DNA of 64,000 nt from Pseudomonas viridiflava (GTDB lineage: Bacteria > Pseudomonadota > Gammaproteobacteria > Pseudomonadales > Pseudomonadaceae): the NCBI RefSeq assembly GCF_900573885.1, contig NZ_UPSE01000154.1:124001-188000 (forward strand), in the 5' to 3' direction. The notes under the pieces are model-generated. The model was given only the letters and a program-made list of their open reading frames with translations. It made no database searches and was not told where the DNA came from. The translations under genes and the position numbers were made by a program. Positions within the stretch are counted from its first letter, which is position 1. Each line of letters starts with the position of its first letter. This document shows positions 38,230 to 47,942 of this stretch, one piece after another.

Positions 38230-38258
38230 AAAGCGGGTAACGCCGCTGCGTAACCCCT

Positions 38259-38346
38259 TGTAGGAGCGAGCTTGCTCGCGAAGAACCTGAGCGCCACGCG
38301 ATGCGTCCGCGTTAACGGCCTTCGCGAGAGAGCTCGCTCCTACGGG
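38259..38346. repeat. REP of the GTAGGAGCGAGCTTGCTCGCGA type
   Basis: An inverted pair, TGTAGGAGCGAGCTTGCTCG and GAGCTCGCTCCTACGG, sits between the binding protein gene and permease gene. This is a different REP class from the GGCTTTAGCC class and the only copy seen here. It likely lets the binding protein mRNA accumulate above the permease mRNA. Confidence 0.9.
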
Positions 38347-38378
38347 GATAGCGATTCATTTTTGTTCGGAGTAGCCCT

Positions 38379-39611
38379 ATGGCTGTCGCCATTGCTGAAA
38401 CCACCTTAAAGCAACGCCTCGCGCGTGCCGAGCGGGTCAATCGCCTCAAGGCGCAAGCGCTGATCGCGCCGCTGGTGCTGTTTTTGCTCCTGGTGTTTCT
38501 GGTGCCGATCGTCGCGCTGCTCTACAAAAGCGTCGCCAACCCCGAGGTGGTCAACGGCCTGCCGCGCACCGTGGTGGCGGTGGCTGATTGGGATGGCAAA
38601 GGCTTGCCAGCTGAGCCGGTGTACAAGGCCATCAGCGAAGACCTGGGCGAAGCCCGCAAAAACCAAGTCTTGGGCGATTTGTCCAAGCGTCTGAATATGG
38701 AATCGGCTGGCTACCGCAGCCTGCTGATGAAAACCGCCCGCGCGCTGCCATTCGCCGAAACGCCGGCCTCTTATAAAGAAGCGCTGGAGGCCCTGGATGA
38801 GCGCTGGGGCGATCCGGCCTACTGGCAGGTGATCCGCCGCAATACCTCAAACGTCACGCCTTACTACTTGCTGGCGGCCGTCGATCACCGCATCGACGAC
38901 GTCGGCGAAGTGGCGCCGGCCACGCCGGACCAGGCCATTTACCTGGATATTTTCGCCCGCACCTTCTGGATGGGCCTGGTGATCACCGCCATCTGCCTGG
39001 TGCTGGCCTATCCGCTGGCGTACCTGCTGGCCAACCTGCCGTCGCGCCAGAGCAACCTGTTGATGATTCTTGTGTTGCTGCCGTTCTGGACCTCGATTCT
39101 GGTGCGCGTGGCCGCATGGATTGTGCTGCTGCAATCGGGCGGCCTGATCAACAGCGCGCTGATGGCCATAGGCATTATCGATAAACCGCTGGAGCTGGTG
39201 TTCAACCGTTCCGGCGTTTACATCGCCATGGTGCACATCATGCTGCCGTTCATGATTTTGCCGATTTACAGCGTGATGAAAGGCATTTCGCCTACCTATA
39301 TGCGCGCGGCGATTTCCCTGGGTTGTCATCCGTTCGCCAGCTTCTGGCGCGTGTACTTCCCGCAAACCCTGGCCGGTGTCGGCGCCGGGTGCCTGCTGGT
39401 GTTCATTTTGTCCATCGGCTACTACATCACCCCGGCGCTGCTGGGCAGCCCGAGCGATCAGATGGTCAGCTACTTCGTTGCGTTCTACACCAACACCAGC
39501 ATCAACTGGGGCATGGCCACGGCGCTCGGCGGCCTGCTGTTGTTCGCGACGCTGGCCCTTTACGTGGTTTACAGCTGGCTGGTGGGCGCAAGCCGCCTGC
39601 GTCTGAGCTGA
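38379..39611 (+). CDS. polyamine-type ABC permease 1 (PotB-like, long loop)
   Basis: The 410-aa inner-membrane protein has a first helix (about 27-50) and then a periplasmic segment of roughly 150 residues (about 52-190), much larger than the loop in E. coli PotB (275 aa in total). Five more helices follow, with an EAA-like loop at MRAAISLGCHPFASFWRVYF. It pairs with the second permease 15 bp downstream. Confidence 0.9.
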   Translation: MAVAIAETTLKQRLARAERVNRLKAQALIAPLVLFLLLVFLVPIVALLYKSVANPEVVNGLPRTVVAVADWDGKGLPAEPVYKAISEDLGEARKNQVLGDLSKRLNMESAGYRSLLMKTARALPFAETPASYKEALEALDERWGDPAYWQVIRRNTSNVTPYYLLAAVDHRIDDVGEVAPATPDQAIYLDIFARTFWMGLVITAICLVLAYPLAYLLANLPSRQSNLLMILVLLPFWTSILVRVAAWIVLLQSGGLINSALMAIGIIDKPLELVFNRSGVYIAMVHIMLPFMILPIYSVMKGISPTYMRAAISLGCHPFASFWRVYFPQTLAGVGAGCLLVFILSIGYYITPALLGSPSDQMVSYFVAFYTNTSINWGMATALGGLLLFATLALYVVYSWLVGASRLRLS

Positions 39612-39626
39612 TCAGGAGAACATCTG

Positions 39627-40454
39627 ATGCAAAGTCCTTATATGTCTCCAATCGAGCGGGTCTGGTACTACACCCTTCGCGGCATGTGCGCGCTGGTGCT
39701 GTTGTTTCTGATTCTGCCGGTGCTGGTGATCGTGCCGCTGTCGTTCAACTCCGGCAGCTTTCTGGTGTACCCGCTGCAAGGGTTTTCACTGCAGTGGTAC
39801 GAGGACTTCTTCGCCTCGGCCGACTGGATGCGCTCGCTGAAAAACAGCCTGATCGTGGCGCCCGCCGCCACCGTGCTGGCGATGGTGTTCGGCACGCTCG
39901 CCGCCATCGGCCTGACCCGTGGCGAATTTCGCGGCAAGGCGCTGGTGATGAGCCTGGTGATTTCACCCATGGTGGTGCCGGTGGTGATCGTCGGCGTGGC
40001 CAGCTATCTGTTCTTCGCGCCGCTGGGCCTGGGCAACAGCTACCTGTCGCTGATCGTGGTGCACGCGGTGTTGGGCGTGCCGTTCGTGATCATCACCGTG
40101 TCGGCGACCTTGCAGGGTTTCAACTACAACCTGGTGCGCGCGGCGGCCAGCCTGGGTGCCTCGCCGATCACTGCGTTTCGCCGGGTGACCTTGCCGCTGA
40201 TTGCGCCAGGCGTGATCTCGGGCGCGCTGTTCGCCTTTGCTACCTCGTTTGACGAAGTGGTGGTAACGCTCTTTCTCGCCGGCCCAGGGCAGGCGACCTT
40301 GCCTCGGCAAATGTTCAGCGGCATCCGCGAAAACCTCAGCCCCACCATTGCGGCGGCGGCGACGTTGCTGATCGGGTTTTCAATTGTGCTGTTGCTGACG
40401 CTGGAATGGCTGCGCGGGCGGAGTGAGAAATTGCGCACTTCGGCGAGCGAGTAA
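39627..40454 (+). CDS. polyamine-type ABC permease 2 (PotC-like)
   Basis: The 275-aa permease has about six helices and the EAA loop LVRAAASLGASPITAFRRVT. CAGGAG precedes the ATG at 39627; a second in-frame ATG 15 bases later is also possible. It is the last gene of the ABC operon, of normal PotC length. Confidence 0.9.
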   Translation: MQSPYMSPIERVWYYTLRGMCALVLLFLILPVLVIVPLSFNSGSFLVYPLQGFSLQWYEDFFASADWMRSLKNSLIVAPAATVLAMVFGTLAAIGLTRGEFRGKALVMSLVISPMVVPVVIVGVASYLFFAPLGLGNSYLSLIVVHAVLGVPFVIITVSATLQGFNYNLVRAAASLGASPITAFRRVTLPLIAPGVISGALFAFATSFDEVVVTLFLAGPGQATLPRQMFSGIRENLSPTIAAAATLLIGFSIVLLLTLEWLRGRSEKLRTSASE

Positions 40455-40573
40455 GAGCCGGTCCGCGACTAACGGGCTGCTCGGCCATCGCCTGACCTGC
40501 TGCTCCGCCTACGGCGCGACCATCGCACGGTGTACCATCCCTGCCTTGTGTTTTCGCTGTAGTCGGACTGTTA

Positions 40574-41764
40574 ATGAACTTACGTATTCTGCTGATCCTC
40601 GGCGCGCTCAGTGCCTTCGGCCCGTTGGCCATCGATTTCTACCTGCCGAGCTTCCCCACGCTGGCCCACGCCTTCGGCACTGACGTGGAGCATGTGCAGC
40701 TCACCCTGGCCGCCTATTTCAGCGGGTTGGCGATTGGGCAACTGGTGTACGGCCCGCTGACGGACCGCTTCGGTCGTCGCCTGCCGTTGCTGGTTGGCGT
40801 CGTGCTGTTTACAGCCGCTTCCGCCGCCTGCGCGCTGTCGACAAGCCTTGAATGGTTGATCGTTTCGCGCTTTGTTCAAGCCTTGGGCGGTTGCGCCGGC
40901 ATGGTGATTTCCCGCGCGGTAATTCGCGACCTCTGCGACCCGCTGGCCTCGGCCAAGGCGTTCTCGCAATTGATGCTGGTGATGGGCGTGGCGCCCATCC
41001 TGGCGCCGTTCGGCGGTGGCGTGCTGCTCAACCTGTTCGGCTGGCCCTCGATTTTCTGGTGCCTCACCGGCTTTAGCGTGTTGTGTCTGCTGGGCGTGGC
41101 GCTGTGGTTGCCGGAAACCATTCCCGCCGGACTTGCACGGCCGCCGTTGCGCGGGGCGTTTCGTCAGTATTGGCGTTTGCTCGGTGACGGCCAGTTCCTC
41201 GGCCATGCGCTCACTGGCGGCGTCGCCATGGCGGGCATGTTCGCGTATATCGCCGGTTCGCCCTTTGTGTTTATCGAGCTGTACGGCGTGCCGCCCGAGC
41301 ATTACGGCTGGTTGTTTGGCGGCAATGCGGCGGGGTTCATCCTCACAGCGCAGATCAACGCGCGGCTGTTGCGCCACCACGGTCCGGGTTACTGGCTGGT
41401 GCGAATCGTGTGGCTGTACCTGCTGTTCGCCCTGATTCTGCTGGCGGTTACCGCGTTCAAACCGGCGCAGTTGTGGCCGTTGATGGTGCCGTTGTTCTGC
41501 TTTATCGCCAGCCTGGGTTGCATCATTCCCAACGCTTCGGCCTGCGCCATGGCCGGGCAGGGCAGCCATGCGGGCAGCGCGTCGGCGCTGTTGGGCTGCT
41601 TGCAGTTCAGCGTAGCGGCGGGTGCCGCCAGCCTGGTGGGCGTGCTGCACGACGGCACGGCAATGCCCATGGCAATGGTCATCAGCCTGTGCGGCGTGGT
41701 GGCGATGGTGCTGGCGCTGGTGACGTCACGCAGCGCGAAGAACGTGCCGTTCGGCGTGTTGTAA
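40574..41764 (+). CDS. Bcr/CflA family drug-resistance MFS exporter
   Basis: The 396-aa protein has twelve hydrophobic helices and the DHA1 motif A GPLTDRFGRRLPLL between helices 2 and 3, plus AIDFYLPSFP in helix 1, which is characteristic of Bcr/CflA proteins. It should export small drugs or dipeptides by proton antiport. It is single-gene in context and convergent with the 59-aa gene. Confidence 0.92.
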   Translation: MNLRILLILGALSAFGPLAIDFYLPSFPTLAHAFGTDVEHVQLTLAAYFSGLAIGQLVYGPLTDRFGRRLPLLVGVVLFTAASAACALSTSLEWLIVSRFVQALGGCAGMVISRAVIRDLCDPLASAKAFSQLMLVMGVAPILAPFGGGVLLNLFGWPSIFWCLTGFSVLCLLGVALWLPETIPAGLARPPLRGAFRQYWRLLGDGQFLGHALTGGVAMAGMFAYIAGSPFVFIELYGVPPEHYGWLFGGNAAGFILTAQINARLLRHHGPGYWLVRIVWLYLLFALILLAVTAFKPAQLWPLMVPLFCFIASLGCIIPNASACAMAGQGSHAGSASALLGCLQFSVAAGAASLVGVLHDGTAMPMAMVISLCGVVAMVLALVTSRSAKNVPFGVL

Positions 41765-41779
41765 CGGCACGCCGGGCAT

Positions 41780-41808
41780 AAAAAAACGCGCTAACCGGCG
41801 GCGCGTTG
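41780..41808 (-). terminator. terminator overlapping the end of the 59-aa gene
   Basis: On the reverse strand AACGCGCCGCCGGTTAGCGC runs into GCGTTTTTTTA; the stem AACGCGC / GCGCGTT encloses the stop codon TAG of the small gene. The run of seven T residues makes it a good intrinsic terminator. Confidence 0.8.
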
Positions 41809-41970
41809 TTCGACTTGCGGGAGTTGATGCGGGGCTTTCAGTCGGGCTTCCAGCGTGGTGACAAACTCGCGGGCCTGCGCCTCGCTGCGGAAACTGACGG
41901 CATGCTGATCCATGCGAACTTGCCAAAGCGGGCCTTGCGGCGTGGAGAGCGTACGAACAAGAATTTTCAT
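41791..41970 (-). CDS. 59-aa hypothetical protein
   Basis: A reverse-strand frame from the ATG at 41970 gives MKILVRTLSTPQGPLWQVRM and ends VEQRAAG. A near-perfect ribosome site (GCAGGAGGC) lies 6-8 bp before the start and a terminator overlaps the stop, so the gene is very likely real. The sequence has an RSEAQAREFVTTLEARL helix. No domain is recognised and no signal or membrane segment is seen. Confidence 0.75.
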   Translation of the reverse strand: MKILVRTLSTPQGPLWQVRMDQHAVSFRSEAQAREFVTTLEARLKAPHQLPQVEQRAAG

Positions 41971-42087
41971 GCCTGCCTCCTGCGGTTGGAATGTCGAGGA
42001 AGTTGCAGTCTAGTCAGCGTTCATGAATTTTCTTTGACGGTGGTCATTTGAGCGACATGCGGTCGTCTGGTTAAAACGGAACGTGTA

Positions 42088-42248
42088 CGTAGGTTGGGTT
42101 GAGCAGAGCGAAGCCCAACGACACGCCGCCGCCAGCCCTGCCACCGTTCCCACAGACTGCGTGAAGTTCACACGTTCTGTTGGGTGGCGGCGGCGGGGCG
42201 GATGGTTGCGTACCGTTGGGCTTCGCCTTTGGCTCAACCCAACCTACA
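42088..42248. repeat. GTAGGTTGGGTTGAGC-type inverted repeat pair
   Basis: Left arm CGTAGGTTGGGTTGAGCAGA (42088-42120) and right arm TTGGGCTTCGCCTTTGGCTC (42215-42248) face each other over about 95 bp. The family also occurs at 12.1 and 28.2 kb. The rest of the 293-bp gap holds no gene. Confidence 0.85.
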
Positions 42249-42263
42249 CCGCGTTCGGACGGC

Positions 42264-43277
42264 TCAGAAACTCTCCAGCACAATCTTGCCCTTGGCCTTG
42301 CCGCTTTCCAGTAGCGCATGGGCGCGGCGCAGGTTAGCGGCGGTGATGCTGCCGAAGTGCTCGCCGACGGTGGTTTTCAAGGTGCCGGCGTCGATCAGGT
42401 CGGCCACCTGATTGAGCAGGCGGTGCTGTTCGATCATGTCGGCGGTTTCGAACATCGAGCGGGTGTACATGAACTCCCAATGCAGCGACAGGCTCTTGCG
42501 CTTGAGCTTGGTCACATCGAGGCTTTTCGGATCGTCGATGAGGCCGAGCTTACCTTGCGGCTCCAGCGCTTCGACGAGCTGGTCGAGGTGGTCATCGGTG
42601 TTGGTCAGGCTGGCTACGTAAGTCACCTGGCCGATGCCGATGCGCTTGACTTCTTCGGCCAGCGGCTTGCTGTGGTCGATCACGTGATGGGCACCCAGCT
42701 CACGGACCCAATCCTGCGTTTCGCTGCGCGAAGCGGTGCCGATTACGGTGAGGTCGGTCAGCTGCCGAGCCAACTGCACCAGAATCGAACCCACGCCGCC
42801 GGCGGCACCCACAATCAGCAGGCTCTGCTTCTTGCCGCTGCTGCCCTGTGGCACCTGCAGGCGCTCGAACAATAATTCCCAGGCGGTAATGGCGGTCAGC
42901 GGCAGGGCGGCGCTTTGGGTGAAGCTGAGGTTTTTCGGCATATGACCGACGATGCGCTCGTCGACCACATGCAGTTCGCTATTGCCGCCGGCCCGGGTCA
43001 AGGCGCCGGCGTAGAACACCTTGTCGCCGACCTTGAACAGACTCACTTCGCTGCCCACCGCTTTCACCACGCCGGCCACATCCCAGCCCAGCACGTTGGC
43101 CGCGCCATTTTCCGGGGCCACGTTTTTACGGATTTTGGTATCGACCGGGTTCACTGAAATGGCACGTACTTCGACGAGCAAGTCGCGCGGCAGCGGGGTA
43201 GGGGCGGGAAGCTCGACGTCTTGCAACGCCGCTTCGTTGTCGAGGGGCAGCGACTGATAGTAGGCAATGGCTTTCAT
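42264..43277 (-). CDS. zinc-type alcohol dehydrogenase-like / quinone oxidoreductase family protein
   Basis: The 337-aa MDR-superfamily protein has the NADPH loop IVGAAGGVGSILVQLA (Rossmann fold, about 150-280) and an N-terminal GroES-like domain with GWDVAGVV. The usual cysteines for structural zinc are not evident, and the sequence fits the TIGR02817-type oxidoreductases. The substrate is unknown. It is divergent from a LysR regulator with a 131-bp gap, so the regulator probably controls it, as is usual for such pairs. Confidence 0.9.
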   Translation of the reverse strand: MKAIAYYQSLPLDNEAALQDVELPAPTPLPRDLLVEVRAISVNPVDTKIRKNVAPENGAANVLGWDVAGVVKAVGSEVSLFKVGDKVFYAGALTRAGGNSELHVVDERIVGHMPKNLSFTQSAALPLTAITAWELLFERLQVPQGSSGKKQSLLIVGAAGGVGSILVQLARQLTDLTVIGTASRSETQDWVRELGAHHVIDHSKPLAEEVKRIGIGQVTYVASLTNTDDHLDQLVEALEPQGKLGLIDDPKSLDVTKLKRKSLSLHWEFMYTRSMFETADMIEQHRLLNQVADLIDAGTLKTTVGEHFGSITAANLRRAHALLESGKAKGKIVLESF

Positions 43278-43408
43278 ATGAAGACTCCGAAAGAGGGGTG
43301 GGCGATGGATGGCGAGCAGGTTCGGCTATTCCGCGCGTAAGGAAAAGAGCGTAAAAACGAACGCTGTTTCAACCCGCTGTTGATAATCGTCTGTTACGAG
43401 TGCCCGCC

Positions 43409-44317
43409 ATGTTGCGCCTTGATGATCTGCAAATTGTTGTACGCACCGCTGACTGCGGCAGCCTGTCGGCGGCGGCGCGTGATCTGGATGTGTCGCCGGC
43501 CGTGGCCAGCGCGGCGCTCAAGCGGCTCGAGCAGCAGCTCGAAGTCCGCCTGTTCGCCCGCTCTACACGCAGCCTGCGCATGACGCCCGAAGGCGAGCAG
43601 TTTTTGGGCTATGCCCGCGCAGCCTTGCAAAGCCTAGACGAAGCAAAGCAGCAATTGGCCGGCAGGAAGGTAGACATTAGTGGGGTGCTGCAAATTTCTG
43701 CGCCCTCGGATTTCGGCCGCAATGTGCTGCTGCCCTGGCTCGATGAGTTTCAGGCCGAGCATCCGCTGCTGCACGTACGGTTGCTGCTGGGCGACCGCAA
43801 CGCCGACCTGTATCGCCAACCTGTAGACATCGCCATCCGCTATGGTGCGCCGGAAGATTCCAGCCTGGTGGCGCTGCCGCTGGCGCCGAACAATCGCCGC
43901 GTGCTGTGCGCTTCGCCGGCCTACCTGAAAAAACATGGCGAACCGCAGCGTATCGACCAACTGGCTCAGCACAATTGCTTGCTGTACATGCTCGGCGGGC
44001 GCTTGCACGAGCGCTGGCGGTTTATCGATGGCAAGCGCGAACTCAGCGTGACCGTTGGCGGCAACCAGGTCAGCGACGATGCCGATGTGGTTCGTCGCTG
44101 GGGCGTGGCCGGGCGCGGGGTGATTTACAAATCCTGGCTGGACGTGGCCGCCGACGTCCAGGCCGGGCGCCTGAAGGTGCTGTTGCCGGAACTGCGTGGC
44201 GAGCCTGCCGCTCTTAACCTAATCTGCACCCATCGCGCCCAACTGAGCAAAACGGTGTACTTGCTGCGTGAATTCATTCAACTGCGTTGCAGCCAACTTA
44301 TCCAAGCCAGGCCCTGA
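43409..44317 (+). CDS. LysR-type transcriptional regulator
   Basis: The 302-aa protein has an N-terminal winged helix (RLDDLQIVVRTADCGSLSAA through LKRLEQQLEVRLFARSTRSL) and a C-terminal substrate-binding fold beginning near residue 90 (GVLQISAPSDFGRNVL). It starts at ATG 43409; a GTG nine bases upstream is in frame. Divergence from the oxidoreductase gene suggests that gene is its target; ligand unknown. Confidence 0.92.
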   Translation: MLRLDDLQIVVRTADCGSLSAAARDLDVSPAVASAALKRLEQQLEVRLFARSTRSLRMTPEGEQFLGYARAALQSLDEAKQQLAGRKVDISGVLQISAPSDFGRNVLLPWLDEFQAEHPLLHVRLLLGDRNADLYRQPVDIAIRYGAPEDSSLVALPLAPNNRRVLCASPAYLKKHGEPQRIDQLAQHNCLLYMLGGRLHERWRFIDGKRELSVTVGGNQVSDDADVVRRWGVAGRGVIYKSWLDVAADVQAGRLKVLLPELRGEPAALNLICTHRAQLSKTVYLLREFIQLRCSQLIQARP

Positions 44318-44386
44318 CGACTGCTGCGGCAACCCGTCCGCGTCTCGGGGGTTGTTATCGCGCCGCGCGCTGGTAGAGTCGCGGCC

Positions 44387-44767
44387 ATGATCGCCTCCCC
44401 ATCCCACCGCTCGCTGTTGGCCTGGCTGCTGTATTTCAGCGTGCTGTTCAACGTGCTCGCCTGCGGCATTGGCCATGGGCAGATGATGGGCTTGAGCCTG
44501 AACGGTCTGGGCGGTGCGTTCTGTTCCGCCGACGACAGCGCCGGACCGACGCTGGATTCCGGCAGCGGGTCGATCAGCGACGACAGCGCCACCCCCTCAT
44601 TCAACTGTCCCCTGTGTGGCGCCATCAGCCTTGGCCTCGCGCTGCTGTTCTGCCTGAGCTGGCTGCTGCGCCCGCGCCGCGACCGGCTTCCTGCCTGGGA
44701 GCCGCGCAGCAAAGCCCCGCCCCGTTACTCGTGGCCTTCGGCCAACCCTCGCGCTTCTCCGATCTGA
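44387..44767 (+). CDS. DUF2946-like membrane protein
   Basis: The 126-aa protein starts with a hydrophobic segment (LLAWLLYFSVLFNVLACGIG), has CPLCG in the middle, and a second helix (ISLGLALLFCLSWLL) followed by a basic tail. This pattern fits DUF2946, small proteins often placed next to copper genes. The PCuAC and PepSY genes follow, which suggests a role in copper handling. The family's biochemical function is not known, and the ribosome site is weak. Confidence 0.75.
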   Translation: MIASPSHRSLLAWLLYFSVLFNVLACGIGHGQMMGLSLNGLGGAFCSADDSAGPTLDSGSGSISDDSATPSFNCPLCGAISLGLALLFCLSWLLRPRRDRLPAWEPRSKAPPRYSWPSANPRASPI

Positions 44768-44815
44768 ACACGCTGGTCTGCTGGTAACCCTGTGTTCATT
44801 TTTTGGAGAAGTGCG

Positions 44816-45310
44816 ATGACCCTGTTGAAGTCTGTTTTTCTGAGCGCGCTGCTGAGCGTTTGCTGTTCTGCCATGGCCCACGAGTACGAAGCGGGCGAGT
44901 TGCATATCGAACACCCATGGTCGCGGGAAATGCCACCGGGCGCCCCCACCGCGGCTGCCTATTTCATCGTGCACAACAAAGGCGCCAGCGCCGATCGCCT
45001 GGTGTCGGTGGCAACGCCAGCGGCCGGCAAGGCGGAAATGCACGAGCACATCGACCAGAACGGGTTGATGAAAATGCAGCAGGTGCAATTCGTGACCGTG
45101 CCGGCTGGCGGCGAAGCGACCTTCGCGCCCATGGCCTACCACGTGATGTTGTTCAACCTGAAGCAGCCGCTCAAAGACGGTGAACGCTTTCCCCTGACCC
45201 TGACGTTTGAAAAAGCGGGCGAGGTGGCCGTGCAAGTGGCCGTGCAAAAAGATGCACCGCCGGCACAGCACGACATGTCCAAGCACGACATGCCTGAGCA
45301 CAGCAACTAA
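44816..45310 (+). CDS. PCuAC copper chaperone
   Basis: The 164-aa protein has a signal peptide (TLLKSVFLSALLSVCCSAMA) and the exact copper motif H-x10-M-x21-H-x-M: His in MHEH, Met in LMKM, then HVM after 21 residues. PCuAC proteins bind Cu(I) in the periplasm and hand it to cytochrome oxidase or store it. A His/Met-rich tail (QHDMSKHDMPEH) adds sites. GGAG before the ATG at 44816 supports the start. Confidence 0.95.
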   Translation: MTLLKSVFLSALLSVCCSAMAHEYEAGELHIEHPWSREMPPGAPTAAAYFIVHNKGASADRLVSVATPAAGKAEMHEHIDQNGLMKMQQVQFVTVPAGGEATFAPMAYHVMLFNLKQPLKDGERFPLTLTFEKAGEVAVQVAVQKDAPPAQHDMSKHDMPEHSN

Positions 45311-45329
45311 CACGCCGGGGGGGAAACGT

Positions 45330-46715
45330 ATGAGCAAGGCGCCTGTATCGTTCTATAACCAGGCCTGGCGATGGCATTTCTACGCCGGTCTGTTTGTCAT
45401 TCCGTTTATGGTGATGTTGTCGCTGACGGGCATCATTTACCTGTTCAAACCGCAGCTCGACAACCTGATGTACGCCGACCTGCTGCAAGTCAGCCCGGTC
45501 GGTCAGCGCTTGAGCGCCGAAGCGCAGTTGGCGCGGGTGCAGGCGGAGTATCCCGAAGCCGCCGTGAGCCAATACCTGCCGCCCGTGGACGAGCGCCACA
45601 GCGCGCAGTTCGTGGTGACCGAGGCGGGGCGCAAGCTCAACCTGTTTGTCGACCCGTACAGCGGCACGGTTCTGGGCAGCCAGGACGCGCAGAACAACCT
45701 GCAAGCCATCGCCCGCGCGCTGCACGGCGAGCTGATGATCGGCACGGTCGGCGACCGGCTGGTGGAATTGGCAGCGGGGTGGGGCGTGGTGCTGGTGGTG
45801 TCGGGCCTGTACCTGTGGTGGCCGCGGGGTCGCTGGGGCGCCGGGGTGTTGTGGCCGCGCATGGCGGCGCGGGGACGCTTGTTCTGGCGCGACGTGCACG
45901 CGGTAACGGGCTTCTGGGGCTCGCTGCTGTTGCTGTTCATGCTGCTCACCGGCATGACCTGGACCGGCTTTTGGGGCAAGAGCTTCGCTGACGTGTGGAA
46001 CCAGTTTCCTGCCGCCATGTGGAACGACGTGCCCAAATCCGGCGCCGAAGCCCGCAGCCTCAATACCCGTGATTCGCAGACCGTGCCCTGGGCCGTGGAG
46101 AACACGCCGCTGCCAGCCTCCAAGCCGCCGGCCAATGACCCTCACGCCGCACACAACGGCCACCACATGGCGGACATGGCGCCCGTCGCCAGTGGCCAGA
46201 TTCCGTTGCAACAGGTGGTCGATATCGCCCAAGCCAACGGCGTGACACCGGGCTACAGCATCACCCTGCCGCAGGGCGCAGAGGGCGTTTACACCATCGC
46301 CATCTTCGCCGACGACCCACGCAACGACGCCACCCTGCATGTCGACCAGTACAGCGGCCAGGTGCTCGCCGACGTGCGCTGGCAGCACTACAACCTGGTG
46401 GCAAAAAGCGTGGAAACCGGCGTGATGCTGCACGAAGGCAAACTGTTTGGCCTGGCCAATCAGCTGTTCATGTTTGCCGTGTGCTTGCTGATAGTGCTCA
46501 GCTCGGTGAGCGGTCTGGTGATCTGGTGGAAGCGTCGGCCGCAAGGCCAGCTTGGGGTTCCGCCGCTGCGCCATGACCTGCCGCTGTGGAAAACGGCAGT
46601 GGTGATCATCATCGCGCTGGGCGTGGCGTTTCCGCTGGTGGGGATGTCGCTGGTGGTGATTGGGGTGCTGGACTGGTTGGTGGTTTCGCGGGTGAAACGA
46701 ATGGAGACGGCGTAG
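45330..46715 (+). CDS. PepSY-associated TM domain protein
   Basis: The 461-aa inner-membrane protein has helices at about 15-40, 135-160, 195-220, 370-395 and 420-455, with PepSY-type periplasmic segments between them and a His-rich stretch (DPHAAHNGHHMADM). Similar proteins are linked to iron- or copper-reducing functions in siderophore and copper uptake. It follows the copper chaperone at 19 bp and so probably works with it. GGGGGGAAACGT precedes the ATG. Confidence 0.9.
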   Translation: MSKAPVSFYNQAWRWHFYAGLFVIPFMVMLSLTGIIYLFKPQLDNLMYADLLQVSPVGQRLSAEAQLARVQAEYPEAAVSQYLPPVDERHSAQFVVTEAGRKLNLFVDPYSGTVLGSQDAQNNLQAIARALHGELMIGTVGDRLVELAAGWGVVLVVSGLYLWWPRGRWGAGVLWPRMAARGRLFWRDVHAVTGFWGSLLLLFMLLTGMTWTGFWGKSFADVWNQFPAAMWNDVPKSGAEARSLNTRDSQTVPWAVENTPLPASKPPANDPHAAHNGHHMADMAPVASGQIPLQQVVDIAQANGVTPGYSITLPQGAEGVYTIAIFADDPRNDATLHVDQYSGQVLADVRWQHYNLVAKSVETGVMLHEGKLFGLANQLFMFAVCLLIVLSSVSGLVIWWKRRPQGQLGVPPLRHDLPLWKTAVVIIIALGVAFPLVGMSLVVIGVLDWLVVSRVKRMETA

Positions 46716-46720
46716 GCCGC

Positions 46721-46830
46721 CTGCCCTCTCCCCCAGCCCCTCTCCCGCGCGCGGGCGAGGGGAGCCGATCGGCGCAGCGCTTTGGCTTTTCGTCCCCTCT
46801 CCCTGAGGGAGAGGGCTAGGGAGAGGGGGA
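46721..46830. repeat. CCCTCTCCC-family repeat, two arms
   Basis: Arms CCCTCTCCCCCAGCCCCTCT (46724 on) and GAGGGAGAGGGCTAGGGAGAG face each other. They lie between the convergent PepSY and adenine deaminase genes, where they may end both transcripts. Confidence 0.85.
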
Positions 46831-46853
46831 GGCTCCCCCGCCGATCTACAGGC

Positions 46854-47837
<984 letters not shown>

Positions 47838-47942
47838 CTAGTTTAGCTGACCGTGAAGACAGAATCTCCCATGCGATTCTCTCTGAACGGATGGGCGCCC
47901 GGACTGCCGAAACATTTTGTTGCCACGGAGCGCCGACACGCC

